From contig NW_024037374.1 of assembly GCF_015832195.1 (NCBI RefSeq), positions 1,922,001-1,986,000 of the forward strand: a DNA stretch of 64,000 nt. Reading direction: 5' to 3'. The notes beneath the pieces were generated by a model that was not told the origin of the DNA, did not search any database, and saw only the letters and a list, made by a program, of their open reading frames with translations. Every line of letters begins with the position of its first letter. The stretch's first letter is position 1. Position numbers and translations under genes: made by a program. Below, piece by piece: positions 21,836 to 34,492 of the stretch. Origin of the DNA: Motacilla alba alba (taxonomy: Eukaryota > Chordata > Aves > Passeriformes > Motacillidae).

Positions 21836-22588
21836 AAAATTGAAACAGTAATCAATATTGATACAGTAATTATTAATTGGCAATAACAAAATGGTTAAAA
21901 AGGGAAATGCCAGGAAGAAGGGAGGGGAGGGATCTGCTCCCCCCCTTTCTCCTGCAGATGTTCAGGACAGGAAGGAGTAAGAGATAACTATTACTAAATT
22001 TATCTGAAAGAGAGGGAAAACTTGGGTGGAAATCAGGAACATGTTAATTGGATGAGATTTATTGCTTTAATGTTAGAACATGGCATTAGCTCATATAATG
22101 TTAGTTTTGGCTCATACTATACCAGCTTAGTGCGCATGTGTAATCCAAAGGTGAAATAAAGGACACCTGAGGAAGAGGAGAAACCTTCCTCAGACGACCC
22201 CCAAAGAGTGCTGCGACCACCTAAAAGGGATGATGGCACATGCGTGATGATGGTGATGATGAGGGTGGAAATACGAATGTGACAAATCGAAAATGGGAGG
22301 AGATGGTGATGGCACACAGCATAAAAAGAGAATTGTAACTTGATGACCTTGTACGTGAGGTGGCAGGGGTCCCAAAGCCCTTGCACTCCGTACGCCACGG
22401 TAATTTTCTTACTTATGCGTTATTATCAGAACCAGATTATTCCTCATTTTACCTAATTATATTGTCAATATTTTGAGTGTATTCAATGTTATATATTCTT
22501 AACTACTTCATTAAAATTACTGCTATATTTTATTCTGTTTGAGGTGTTGTTTTTTTTTTTGTGATTGGATAATTGGGCAAACATAACA
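21836..22588 (+). repeat. Candidate solo LTR
   Basis: AT-rich block with a TG start near 21836 and an end at acataaca (22588). It includes a cataaaaagag TATA-like site near 22320 and ATTAAA signals near 22512, plus a T run and a short tail. A (GAT)n-like microsatellite lies near 22240-22262. No target-site duplication is visible, so the call rests on architecture only. Confidence 0.4.
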
Positions 22589-23030
22589 CTGGGGTTCCAA
22601 GGCAGGGCAAGGCTGGACCTGCCCCTTCCTTCCTCACACACATGAAATGTTTTGAGCCAACAATCTGCTCCAGTTTGTCATAAGTGGGAATGTTGGAGGT
22701 GGAACCCCAATTGGGGCCATGAGCACCTGGCTGAGAAGGACAGTTCTTTTCCATGGGAAGGAAAGCACGGAGCCTTCCCCAGTGTTTTGGAGACAGATGG
22801 GAAATGACCCTTGTGAAACCACTGCCAGCCCGACTTGTTCTGGCAATATTCCTATTGGAAGAATCCTTGCACAAAAAGAAATTGGGAGGTGAAATCCCAA
22901 TTCTGACCATGGGTGCCTGGAGGAGAAGGAGAGTTCTTTTTCATAGGAAGGAAAGCATGGAGCCCCAGAATTTCAGCAGCAGATGAGAGGAGAACTTCAA
23001 CGTGCCAAGGTCAGCTGGACCAGTCAGGCA
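22589..23030 (-). repeat. ~187-bp tandem repeat, reverse
   Basis: Reverse complement of the units at 581-1284: the same blocks (ggacagttcttttccatggg, gaaaccactgcc) occur in mirrored order. About two copies. It is continuous with the reverse 37-bp array, so the whole composite seen at 1-1284 is present here upside down. Confidence 0.85.
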
Positions 23031-23039
23031 TTCCAGGGG

Positions 23040-24000
23040 AGGCCAAACCAGCCAGACCTGTTCTGTGTTCCCTTGGTTTCATGGGGCCCTGAAGTGTCAC
23101 AATGGTGCCTTGATTAGAAGAAGACCTGCAGTGTCACCATGGACCCTTGGTTCAATGGGGTTCCACAGTGTCACAATGGCCTCTAGGTTTCATAAGGCCC
23201 TGCAGTGTCACAATGGTCCCAATGATTCCATGGGGCCTTGCAGAGTCACAATGGATCTTTGAACCCTGAGGGTTTGTAGTGTCACAATGGTCTCCTTTGG
23301 CTCCACGGGGTCACAATGAACCACTGATTACAGCAGTGTCACCCTGGAGCTTTGGTTCCATGCAGCCCTGCAGTGTCACAGTGGTCTCCTTTGGTTTCCT
23401 GGTATCACAATGGACCCCTGATGACACGAGGCCCTGGAATGTCACAATGGACCTTTGGTTCTATGCAGACGTGCAGTGTCACAAGGTCTTCTTGGTTTTA
23501 CCAGGCCCCACAGTATCACAATGGTCCTCCTGGTTCTGTGGGGAACCCCAGGGTCACAATGGTCTCCATGATTCCATGGTGCCCCTCAGTGTCACAATGG
23601 CCCCTTGGCTCCATGAAGCTGTGAAGTGTCTTAATGGTCTCTCCATGGTTCCATGAGGTCTTGCAGAATCACAATGGACCACTGGCTCCATCGGGTCTCA
23701 CAGTGTCACAATGGTCTCTTGTTTCCATACGCTGCAAAGTGTCATAATGGCCTCCATGGTTCCATGAGGTCCCATGCTGTCACAATGGACCCTTGGTTGG
23801 ATGGGGCCTCACAGTGTCACAATGATCCCTACATTCCATGGAGCCACACAGTGTCAATACAGTCCCCTGGTGCCATGAGGCCCAGCAGAGTCACAGTGCT
23901 CTCCATGATTCCATGAGGCCCCACAGTGTCACAATGGTCCCTTGGTCTCACAGGGCCCCACAGTGTCACAATGCTCCCTTGGTTCCATGGGCCCTGTGCT
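23040..24000 (-). repeat. 37-bp minisatellite array, reverse
   Basis: About 25 reverse-complement units of the 37-bp family (cagtgtcacaatgg...ttccatgagg), the longest array in the window. The plus-strand frames here repeat an H-N-G-L / S-V-T-M theme, the direct consequence of the repeat. Confidence 0.9.
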
Positions 24001-25436
24001 GCTGCATTCCCCCCTCCCCTTCTCAGGCCGCCCTGCCAGCTGAGAAATGCTCCTTGGGCCTCGGCCTTGGCCAGCAGCCCCTGGGCTCAGCTCCTCTGCA
24101 GCTCATCACAAACACTGGCTGCCCCAGGCACTGCTGCTGCCCAAAGAGCTCCTGCTTTCTGTAGGAGCAGCCCTGGGAACTGCTTTTGTTCCCTCAGTGC
24201 CACAACATCCCTGTTCTCACACTGCCAAAGAAAGCTGTTGATGCCGAGTGCGGCCAGGATGAGCCATTGCTGGGACTGAAGCCCCTCTCTTGGGGCCCTA
24301 CAAACAGCACTCCAAAAGGAGCCCCTTGGAGCTCTCGTGGGCCAGCGACTCCCTCTGAGTGGGGCCTCTCCCAGCCGGGAACTCTCCCGTTTGCTGCACT
24401 CGGGGATCCCTGAACAGCGACAGAGCCTGGGCCGATCCCCCCACTCCTCCAGGCTCAGCACTTCACCTGCTGGGGAGATGCCAAAGTCTCCACAGGGAGC
24501 ATTTCCTGCCCTCAGGGGAATTTCTCACAGGTGCCTTGCACTGACTCTTGGTGTCTGTGTGCACACAGGAGTGTCTGTGCTGGGGAAATGGGGCAGAAAT
24601 GCTGCTCTCTGAGGGGCTTGAGTGCCTTGGATAGCTGAGTCAGTCAGGCCTGTAGGTAAGGTTAGATCACAAGGTCCAAGCTAATTTAATTGCTGCTAAG
24701 AGTTCTTTTGCTAAGTTGTTAAGTTTAATAGAAGTTATAACTAATGTAAATATTGTTAAATGTTATTCTTCTTTTAAATTGTTGAGTCATAGGTTTTAGG
24801 TTAAATCCTGTAAAGTGCAGTCCTTTTGCTAAATTGTGAGGTTTAAGGTAGAAGTTAAGGTTAAGGTATAAGTCAAATCCTGTTAACTTTGACCTCTGTT
24901 AAGCTTTTGGGCCGTATTCCTTTTATCCTTTCCTCACTGAGCTTTTGTCACACACACACACACACAGAGGAACAGTTCTCGGTTCATTTCTGGTTTGATT
25001 GTCTGGATTTTGTTTGGTTTCGTTGTTGCTTTGTTTCCTTGCTGTGCCTGAAGTGTCCAGTCAGGAGCAGAGTGACTCTTGCCAAGAAACTTCATGGTGC
25101 TGTCGCTGAATATTAAATCTGGTTTTTGCTGCTCCCTTGCCAGGGATTTTTTCAGTGCTCCCAAGCCCTTGTTCATAACAGGGTGAAGGAGCCCTGGCCC
25201 AGGCTCTGGCCCTGGGAGACAGGGGGACACAGCTGTGGGGGTCCCTGTCCTTCTGTCCCACCCCCCACAGCCCAGGCCCCCCGTCCCCGTGTCAGGCTCT
25301 CGGGTTGATCTCGTGGAACATCCTCTGGGGGAGGCTACGGCGCCGGGGCAAGGGGGAGCCACGGGGACAGGGAACCCCGCTGTGCATGAGCTGCTTTGGA
25401 CTGCTCTAGGGGGAAATGTGAGGGGGAGCTAGGACA
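24001..25436. other. No gene recognised; (CA)n microsatellite inside
   Basis: 24001-24640 is GC-rich and open in several frames without a recognisable motif. 24650-25180 is AT-rich with gttaaggtt-like short repeats, a (CA)n run at about 24945-24965, and an end (ttcataaca) that could be an LTR edge, though no other LTR sign was found. 25180-25436 is GC-rich. Confidence 0.45.
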
Positions 25437-26170
25437 GAGTGACCTCCCCAGTGACCTCACACAGCCCCTGATGTCACACAGCCACCTGTGATGTCACACT
25501 GCCTAATCTGTGATGTCACATAATCATCTCTGTGATGTCACACTGCCTTCATGTGATGCCACACAGCCCCCTATTATCCACAGAGCCTCCCTGTGATGTC
25601 CCCCTGTGATGTCCCCCTGTGATGTCATACAGCTGCTCTGTGATGTCACAGAAGACTCAGTGTTGTCACAAAGTAACACTGTGATGTCACAGCCTGTTCT
25701 GTGATGTCACAGCATGCTCTATGATGTTACACAGCCACCCGGTGATGTCATAACCCATATACTGATGTCACAGAGCCACTCTCTATGATGGCAGGATCTG
25801 CTCTATGGCCTCACACCCTACTCTATGATATCACAGAAAGCTCTGTGATGTCACAACCCCCTCTGTGATGTCACAAAACCCTCTCTGTGATGTCATACTG
25901 CCACTCTCTAATGTCACAGCACACACTTGGACCTCACATCCTGCTCTATGACGTCACACAGCCATGCCATGATGCCACAGCCTGCTCTGTGATGTCACAC
26001 TGTCCCCTCTATGATGCTCAGTGACATCAAAAAAAAACCAACTCTGTGATGTCATAGCCCAACCTGTGACCTCGCACAGCCCACACTGTGCTGTCATCCA
26101 GTGCCTTTCTGACATCACAGCTGCTCTGTGCCCCTATGACGCAGCCATAGAGGTGCCGCTGTGACACAGC
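25437..26170 (+). repeat. TGATGTCA minisatellite, block 2
   Basis: Same theme as 21080-21594 (ctctgtgatgtcacacagcc), longer and more regular. It includes one perfect CRE palindrome TGACGTCA at 25949-25956 and dozens of TGATGTCA or TGACATCA variants. Confidence 0.88.
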
Positions 26171-27109
26171 CCCCTCAGGGACATGCCACAGCCCCTGGCA
26201 GTGCTGAGCCCCTGTGAGCTCTGTCTGTGCCCTGCTCATGTCCCTGAGCTGCCCTGGCAGTGCCCCAGCCCTGCTGGGCTGTGCACAGGAGCTGCTCCTG
26301 GCCAGAGCTGTCTCTCTGCAGCGCTGCCCTTGCCAGGAGCTGCCTCTGGGCCAGGAGCCCGGCCCAGCTCAGCAGCACAGCCACAGCACAAGGACTTGAA
26401 TGACCCTCTGGGGCTTTGGTGCTGTTTGCATCACACTCAGTCCCTCAGAGTGTGCTCAAAAAACTTGTCAAAAGTCAAAAAGATATTGAAACACAGAAGT
26501 TTCTCATACTTTAAATAGATTCTTCTGAGGAACAGGACTGATAAAGTGTCCCCAGGTTCCAAGCAGAGCAGAACACTGGAGGCACTGATGCAGCTGGGGA
26601 CAAGCAAGGGAAAGGTGTCTCTGGTGCTGAGCAAACCTGTGCCTCTGTCCCTGCAGGCTGTCCTCATCCCCCGGCTGCCCCACCTGGCTGGCCCCTTCCT
26701 TTGCTGACAGCTCTGCCTCCTGCCTGCCTCTGCCTGCCCACACAAAGCCTTGGGCTGCTCCAGGATCTTTCTGGGGCACATGCTGCACCACAGCCCTGCC
26801 CTGGCAGGGAAATTCCTTTCTCCTGGTGTCCAGTCTGGACCTCCCCAGCTGCCCTTGGTGCCATTGTTTCCTTCTCATGCTTATATCCTCTACGAAGAAA
26901 AGCTCCAGCCTCTCTGAAACCACCCTTCAATCCCTGCAAGGCTACTCCTGTTCTGTCCTCAGTCTCCACACCACTGAGCCCAGAGCCCTCAGCCTCTACC
27001 TGCTGGTTATGTGATGGGGCCTCCAAACCCCATCTTGGGAGATTTTTGGTTCCTTTCCAAGATCTGTGAAAATGGGAAAATTGTGGTCAAAGTTATTTTC
27101 TCCCAAATC
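26171..27109 (-). repeat. Diverged third copy of arm flank sequence
   Basis: 26340-26620 resembles 44740-44960 of arm B in the same orientation: acaaggactt(g/t)aatga, then ccctggggcttt, then aaagtgtccccaggt and gcagagcagaa. It is therefore a third, shorter and more divergent relative of the duplicated segment. The rest is GC-rich without recognisable exons. Confidence 0.55.
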
Positions 27110-27215
27110 TTGCAGTGACAGAACAAGGGTCAATATGTTTAAAATGAATGAGGGTAGATTGACATTTGTTGGAAGGAGGAAACATTTTACAGTGATGAGA
27201 GTGGCACAGAACTAA
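27110..27215 (+). mobile_element. Short CR1 fragment, forward
   Basis: About 100 bp resembling the CR1 3' untranslated part: acaagggtcaatatgtttaa, then gagggtaga and ggaagga...ttacagtgatgagagtgg. It is truncated on both sides. Confidence 0.6.
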
Positions 27216-27399
27216 TGTGGCTTCTGCTGGGTTTCGGGGTGTCCCAGCGGGCTGCAATGAATCCGGATAGCCCAGCCCTGCTCATCATGGCTTGTCTGAG
27301 TTCCTAGGCAGGTGTCAGCCACAGGCTGCCTTAGCAAGCTTCAGTGAAATCATCTCTTTAGTGATTATCAGCTCATTGTGTGATTTCAGCCCTTAGCTT

Positions 27400-27660
27400 G
27401 CTAGGTGCCACAGGCAGGCAGACGCAGGGAGAGAGAGGAGAAGCGCCGTGTGAGGTTCCGCAGGAAAGTCTTTATTAGGATCTTCTATGAAGGTTCTCAG
27501 AGACAGCTCTTCTTACAAGCTGGGCAAAAGTAGCCCTTTATATAGGTTACAGGGGTTTTAGAAATTGTCCAATAGTAAGGGTCAAAGGAAAGTGACCCAT
27601 AGTCTTACAGGGAGAGAAGCAAGGGTCCAAAGGCGGAAGAGAGGGGCTTCTAAGGTCCAG
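27400..27660 (-). repeat. LTR-like piece, reverse
   Basis: On the minus strand there is a TATA box (cctatataaaggg, about 27535-27547) and about 60 bp later an AATAAA signal (about 27470), then a CT-rich tail. This is the U3-R-U5 order of an LTR. Both edges are unresolved, and the block lies just downstream of the zinc-finger pseudogene. Confidence 0.4.
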
Positions 27661-27680
27661 TCATCATGACTCGGCATTTC

Positions 27681-29316
<1,636 letters not shown>

Positions 29317-29810
29317 CTCGAGAAGTCACCGGCCATCTGGGCTCCATAAAAACCTCCCAAACACCAAGATTCAGCCCTGAAAATGCCTCCCAGGAGTTCT
29401 CCATCTCTGGTCTCTTCCCTTTTGGTGTTCAGGGGTTCCCCCCTGTCCCAGCTGCTGGGGGTCACACTTTTACTGGGGGTCCCCAATCTACTCAGTCTTC
29501 ACCCTCCCCAGGTTGCTGGGAGTCCCAGGAATACGAAAAGTTCCCCCTTTTCCATCTCCCCACTTAGGGATGCTGGGGGTTTTGGGGTCCCGGGGTCCCT
29601 TCTCCCCTTATTGTCTGCTTTGGGGTGCAGGGGCTCCAAGGATTCCCCCCTGCCCCTCTCCAGGCTGTTGAGGGTCCCCCCTCTCTGGGCTCCCCGCTTT
29701 GGGCTCCTGGGGGACACAGGGCTCTGCTCCTCCAGGCTGCCTCTGCCAGCAGCTGCCACTGGGACCCCTCAGTGTCCCCCCAAGGGGCATTTTCCACTCA
29801 GCTTTGCACT
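29317..29810. other. Upstream of zinc-finger locus, no gene seen
   Basis: C- and T-rich sequence with repeated ctgggggt-like words. It may contain the promoter or first noncoding exon of the zinc-finger locus, but nothing specific is identifiable. Confidence 0.4.
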
Positions 29811-31165
29811 GACATCATACTGGAATCATACTGGGATCATACTGGGGGCAGCTGGGCCCATGCTGGGGCAGACTGCAATCACACTGAGGGAGACTTGCAT
29901 CACACTGGGATCACACTGGCAGTGAGTAGGAGCCTCTGGGGGGCAATTGAGACCATGCTGGGGACAAATGGGATATAGTGGGAGCCAGTGGGATCATGCT
30001 GAGGGTGACCAGCAGCAGCTGTGAGCCACTGAGATCATGCTGGGAGCAACTGGGAGGAACTGGGAGTGACTGGGTGCATGCTGAGCGTGACTGGAAGCAA
30101 CTGGGCTTATACTGGGATGAACTGGGATTGTGCTGGAGGTGACTGCGATCATACTGGCACTGTGAGTGCAACTACACTGAGGCTGACTGGGAGTGCTTGT
30201 GAGCAAATGGGATCAGGCTGGAAGGAACTGGGAGTGACTGGGAATATGCTGGGAGGAACTGGGGTACACTGGGACAAACTGGGAGGGACTGGAACAAAAG
30301 TGAGGGTGAAAGGGAGCAACAGGAACCATGTGGGGCACAACTGGTTCATCCTGGCAGTGACTGGGAGCGCACTGGTGTCATCTCTGGATCATACTGGGAG
30401 GGACGGGACCAATACTGGGAAGGTCTGAGAGTGACTGGGAACACACCATGCACATCATCCCTGTACTGGGCCTGACTGGGAGCAACTGGGAGCACGCTGG
30501 GAGCAAACGGCATCATACTGGGACTGACTGGGCTGATCTAGCGGAAGGGAACTGGGACCATACTGGGAGCGATTGGAAGTTACTGGGATTATACTGGGAC
30601 CATACTGGGAGCGATTGGACATAACTGGGATTATACTGGGACCATACTGGGAGTGCTGGCATGTGACAAGGATCATACTGGAGGTAACTGGGCTCATATT
30701 GGTGTAGAAAGGGAGCACCTGGGATCACACTCTAGGCTACTGGGAGCAACTGAGAGAAACTGGAATCATGCTGCAAGCAAACTGGAGGAACTGGGAATGA
30801 CTGGATGCATGCTGGAGGCAACTGGGATATACTGGGCATGACTGGGATCATACTGGGATAACAAGCACCTTACTGGGACCACTGGGAGTGTCTGGGAATG
30901 ACTATGAACATGCTGAGGGCAACTGGGATATAGTGGGAGTATCTGTCACCATACTGGGGATGACTGGGAACACACTGGGAACAACAGGAACCATGCTGGG
31001 GAGAACTGGGACCCTATGCTGGGAACTGAGGACAACTGGGCGTGACTGGGAACATGCTGGGAGCAACTGGGATACACTGGGATCACTGTGGGAACAGCTG
31101 GGTCCATGCTGGCTGAGACTGGGATCACACTGTGGGTGACTGGAATCATGCTGGGATTGACTGAG
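29811..31165 (+). repeat. ACTGGGA minisatellite, forward
   Basis: Long imperfect array of ~20-24-bp units on the theme actgggatcatactgggag. Higher-order duplication is visible at 30540-30660, where an element with gagcgattgga and ttatactggga repeats. The reverse-complement family lies at 33640-34492 and 36005-36200, on the other side of the MHC exons. Confidence 0.88.
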
Positions 31166-31960
31166 AGGGACCCCTCTGCTCCCCCTATCCTGCACAGGGA
31201 CCCCCTGGATCCCCCATTTCCGGACATCAGGAGCCCCTGCTCCCCTTTTCCCGGCCATCCCATGGCTCCCAGCCTCCAGACTTGCTGTGGGCTTGACCCT
31301 GGGACGCCCTGGAATGCCTTGGACCCCCATTCCTGCCTTTCCCAGCCCCCAGCCCCACCTTTGTGCAAAGCCAGAGACCCCCTGAACTCCCTGAACATCC
31401 CGGGTGTCCCCACCCTGGTACCCCCTTGTTGGGAAACCCTGGACTCCCCTTTCCTAGGCTCAAGGACCCCTTGGAACTCCCTTCTACCTCTCCACATCCC
31501 TGCCCCCCCATTTCTGTGACCCTGAGACCCCCCTGCACCCCCATTCCTGAGAATGCAGATGCCCTTTACCCCTCTGTCTGGCACTGAGACCCCCCCCCTG
31601 CACCCCCTTATCCGGCACCAACACAACCTTTTCCCATTTCCCGCCTCTCCCAGCCCCCAGCCCCACCCTTTTCCCTGACCTGGGACCCCTGGGCCCCCAT
31701 TCTTGCCTTTCCCATCCCCCAGCCCCTCCTTTCCTCACACTGAGCAGCCCTGGCACCCCCTGTCCTGGGCACAGGATTCCCTGGACACCCCATCCCAGCT
31801 CTCCCAGTCCCCACACCCCCTGTCTTTGACTCTGAGCCCCTGAACCTCTTTCCCAGCTCTGCCAGCTCTCCATGTCCCCCCTTTCCTTGGCCTGTTGACC
31901 CCCCTGGATCCCCAGACTCTCACTTTCAACCCCCCAGCTCCCCCAAATCTCCGTGTTCCC
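31166..31960 (+). repeat. C-rich imperfect repeat before MHC exon
   Basis: Proline-codon-rich tandem sequence of loosely 50-65-bp units (ctttcccagcccccagcccc, cccccattcctg). It leads directly to the splice acceptor of the MHC class I alpha-1 exon and probably occupies the first intron. No signal-peptide exon was recognised. Confidence 0.6.
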
Positions 31961-31964
31961 CCAG

Positions 31965-32411
31965 TTCTCCTCTCCCTGCGGTACCTGGAAGTGGCACTGT
32001 CGGAGCCCGGCCCGGGGGTCCCCCAGTCCTGGATTGTGGGGGACGTGGACGGGACCCCCTGGGAGCGCTGGGGCAGTGAGCGGGGCCGGATGGAGCCGCA
32101 GACAGCGGGGATGGGGGCGGGAGCTGAGCCGGGATATTGGGATGGCCAGAGCCAGGATATCGGGATGGCCAGAGCTGGGATATCGGGATGGCCAGAGCTG
32201 TAAGTCTGGGATAGCCAGAGACGGGATATGGGGATGGCCAGGGCTGGGATATTGGGATGGCCAGAGCTGGGATATTGGGATGGCCAGAGCTGGGATATTA
32301 GGATAGCCAGGGCTGGGATATTGGGATAGGCAGCCCCAGCCCAAGGACAGGAACCAGCCCATGGCCGACAGTGACCTGGAGACCGGGCCGGTACAACCAG
32401 AGTGGGGGGAG
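31965..32411 (+). pseudogene. MHC class I alpha-1 exon (exon 2) with internal minisatellite
   Basis: Alpha-1 domain of an MHC class I heavy chain, which forms half of the peptide-binding groove. An acceptor ccccag at 31959-31964 is followed by SLRYLEVALSEPGPGVPQ, then a VGDVDGTPWERW-like strand and SERGRMEPQ, all class I hallmarks. The helix segment GYWDGQSQD starts at about 32131. There the exon is interrupted by nine 23-bp units (32132-32338), and the normal continuation resumes at RNQPMADSDLET and then an RYNQSG-like end near 32411. The exon is about 447 bp, whereas class I exon 2 is usually about 265-270 bp. A TAA inside unit 4 (32201-32203) and the frame change make this a pseudogene fragment. 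Confidence 0.82.
32132..32338 (+). repeat. 23-bp minisatellite within MHC exon, nine units
   Basis: Nine units of 23 bp with the core ggatattgggatggccag. Unit 4 is the most divergent and carries a stop. The first unit reads GYWDGQS in the exon's frame, which is the alpha-1 helix sequence of class I molecules (YWD followed by a Gln-rich turn). The repeat therefore appears to have arisen from coding sequence in place. Confidence 0.88.
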
Positions 32412-32624
32412 TGGGGGGAGCCAGGGGCTGGGCTGGGATCTATGGGAATGGAGGACTCTGAGGGGCTGGGATGGGATCTCTGGGGATGGGGGGATCTGTG
32501 GGGCTGGGATGGGATCTCTGGGGATGGGGGGATCTGTGGGGCTGGGATGGGAATCCAGGGAGCTGCAAGGGGCTCCCTGGGGCTGGGACTCGACTCCCTG
32601 GGTCGGTTCTCTCCTCGTTCCCAG

Positions 32625-32899
32625 GTCTCCACACGCTGCAGGTGGTTTCCAGCTGTGACCTCCTGTCCCACGGAGCGTCCATGGATCCTATGGGTACGGC
32701 TACAAGGGCTGGGATTTCATCTCCTTCCAGCTTGGATCTGGTAGCTTTGCAGGGTCCGATGGTGCCGCCTGGATCACCCAGAGGTGCTGGGAAACCAAAG
32801 GGATCATGGTGGAGGAGATGAAGCATTAGCTGGGACACACCTGTGTGGAAGGGCCCCCAAAATACATCAGATATGGTCAGGACGCTCTGGAGCACAAAG
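32625..32899 (+). pseudogene. MHC class I alpha-2 exon (exon 3), broken
   Basis: Alpha-2 domain, the other half of the class I groove. An acceptor ttcccag ends at 32624 and a donor (aaag|gtgggt) lies at 32899/32900, giving 275 bp, the normal exon size. Motifs: HTLQ...CDLLSHG at the start (first cysteine of the disulfide), GWDFISFQ, AAWITQRCWE, then HTCVEGPPKYIRYG near the end (second cysteine). A small length change in the region of about 32680-32705 shifts the frame, and a TAG at about 32827-32829 interrupts. No alpha-3 exon, transmembrane or tail exon was found downstream. Confidence 0.82.
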
Positions 32900-33639
32900 G
32901 TGGGTGTGGGAGGGGAAGGGCAATTCCTATGGGAATGGGGGATTCAGGAATGGGGGACTTGGGAATGACGGAATTGCCATGGAATTTCCATGGCCAGATC
33001 TCACTCTCATCCCAGTCAGGTGAGAATTCCATGGATGGATCTCCCCCCTAACCCACTGCCATGGGAATTCCATGGGGAAATGATTTGAATTGATGACCAA
33101 TCCAGTGACAGCAGTGCAATGAGAAGTAATCCCTGCTGGGATTCCATGGGACATCAATCCCAATCCTGTGCCCAGGCCAGCTCTGCTGTGCCCGTGGCAG
33201 CGCCAGGGGAGTGCCCTGTCCCTGCCCTGAGCCCAGCAGGAGCCTTTCCTTGGCTGTTCCGTGCCCTGCCCGGGGCAGGAGGGCACTGCCGGAGCGGCTT
33301 TGGTGGCCCCGGGCACCCGGCCGGGCTGCAGCCGCTGCAGGGGCTCCTGGGGAATGTTCCAGAGCAAAGCTGAAAGCAAGCAACAGTTCCTGGAGGGGAT
33401 TCTGCCCCTGGGCCTGTGCTGGGAGCCCAAGGGCAACAGCCCAAAGTGCTGGAGCTCAGTGTCCCTCGGCCAGGCCGTGTTCCCTGGCTGTCCCCTGTCC
33501 CTCGGCTGTACCCTGTCCCTGTCCCCTGTCCCTTGGCTGTCCCCTGTCCCTCGGCTCTGTGGGGCCGGGGGTGGCAGCAGGACCCGAGGCAGCCCTGGTG
33601 AGGAACAGCCCTGAGCCCCAGCTGGGCCATTTCCCCCAG
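32900..33639. other. Downstream of MHC exons, no gene seen
   Basis: Where the immunoglobulin-like alpha-3 exon should follow there is only repetitive sequence: ccatggaattcc-like words at 32940-33100, GC-rich sequence 33180-33480, and a small tandem run of ctgtcccctgtccctcgg-type units at about 33480-33560. Confidence 0.5.
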
Positions 33640-34492
33640 TTCCCCCCAGGTCACTCCCAGCATGGGCCCTGTGGCTCCCAGTCATCCCCAGGATGGTCCC
33701 AGTCACTTCCAGTTACACTCAATATCATCCCAGTATCATCCCAGTCACTCCCACTATGATCCCAGTATAATCCCAGCATGGTCCCAGGTGTTCCCACTCA
33801 CCCCTGCTATAGTTCCAGGCACTCCCAGTATGGTTCCAGTCCTTCCCAGTACGATTCCAGTCTGAACCCAGTCACTCTCAGTACGGTGCCATTTGTCCTC
33901 AGTGTGGTCCCAGTCACTCCAAGTCACCCAGTATGATTCCAGTCACTCCCAGAATGATTCCAGTCACTCCCAGAATGATTCTAGTCTCTCTCACATACTG
34001 CCCGTACTATCCCAGTAACTTCCTTTATGTTTCTTCCGTTATTCCAGTCACTCCCAGTCTCTCCCAGTATATCCCAGTTGCCCCCAATGTGTTTCCACTC
34101 ACTCCCAGTTGCTCCTAATAGCTTCCAGTATGATTCCAGTTGCTCATAGCCACTCCCAGTCACCTCCAGCATGATTCCAGTCACTTCCTGTATATCCCAG
34201 TTGCCCCAACATGGTCCCAGTTGCCCTCAGCCTGCTCCCAGTCACTTCCAGTACGATCCCAGAATGACCCCAGTCACCCTCAGTGTGGTGCCAGTTGCTC
34301 CCAGTATGATCCCATTTGTCCCCAGCATGGTCCCATCTCCTCCCAGTGTGATCCCAGTTGCCTCTAGCACACACCCAGTCCCTCCCAGTATGATCCTACT
34401 CTGATGCCATGATGATCCCAGTTGCTCCCAGCTTGGTCCTAGCTGCTCCCAGTTGCTCCCAGTTTGATCCCAGTTGCTCCCAGTGGCCCCTG
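33640..34492 (-). repeat. ACTGGGA minisatellite, reverse
   Basis: Units with cccagtatgatcccagtcac, the reverse complement of the family at 29811-31165. It is interrupted at 34493 by the 1.5-kb LTR-like element and resumes at 36005. Confidence 0.88.

Noticed and set aside
23040..24000. Possible CRISPR-like array of regular repeats
   Set aside because: Units are continuous imperfect 37-bp tandem repeats with no unique spacers, and the genome is vertebrate.
24650..25185. Possible solo LTR (tgtaggtaagg ... ttcataaca)
   Set aside because: There is a TG start and CA end, but no TATA box, no clear polyadenylation signal and no second copy in the window.
31484..32671. A 395-residue minus-strand frame over the MHC segment
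   Set aside because: It is antisense to the MHC exon and its C-rich and 23-bp repeats. Repeated short peptide themes come from the repeats.
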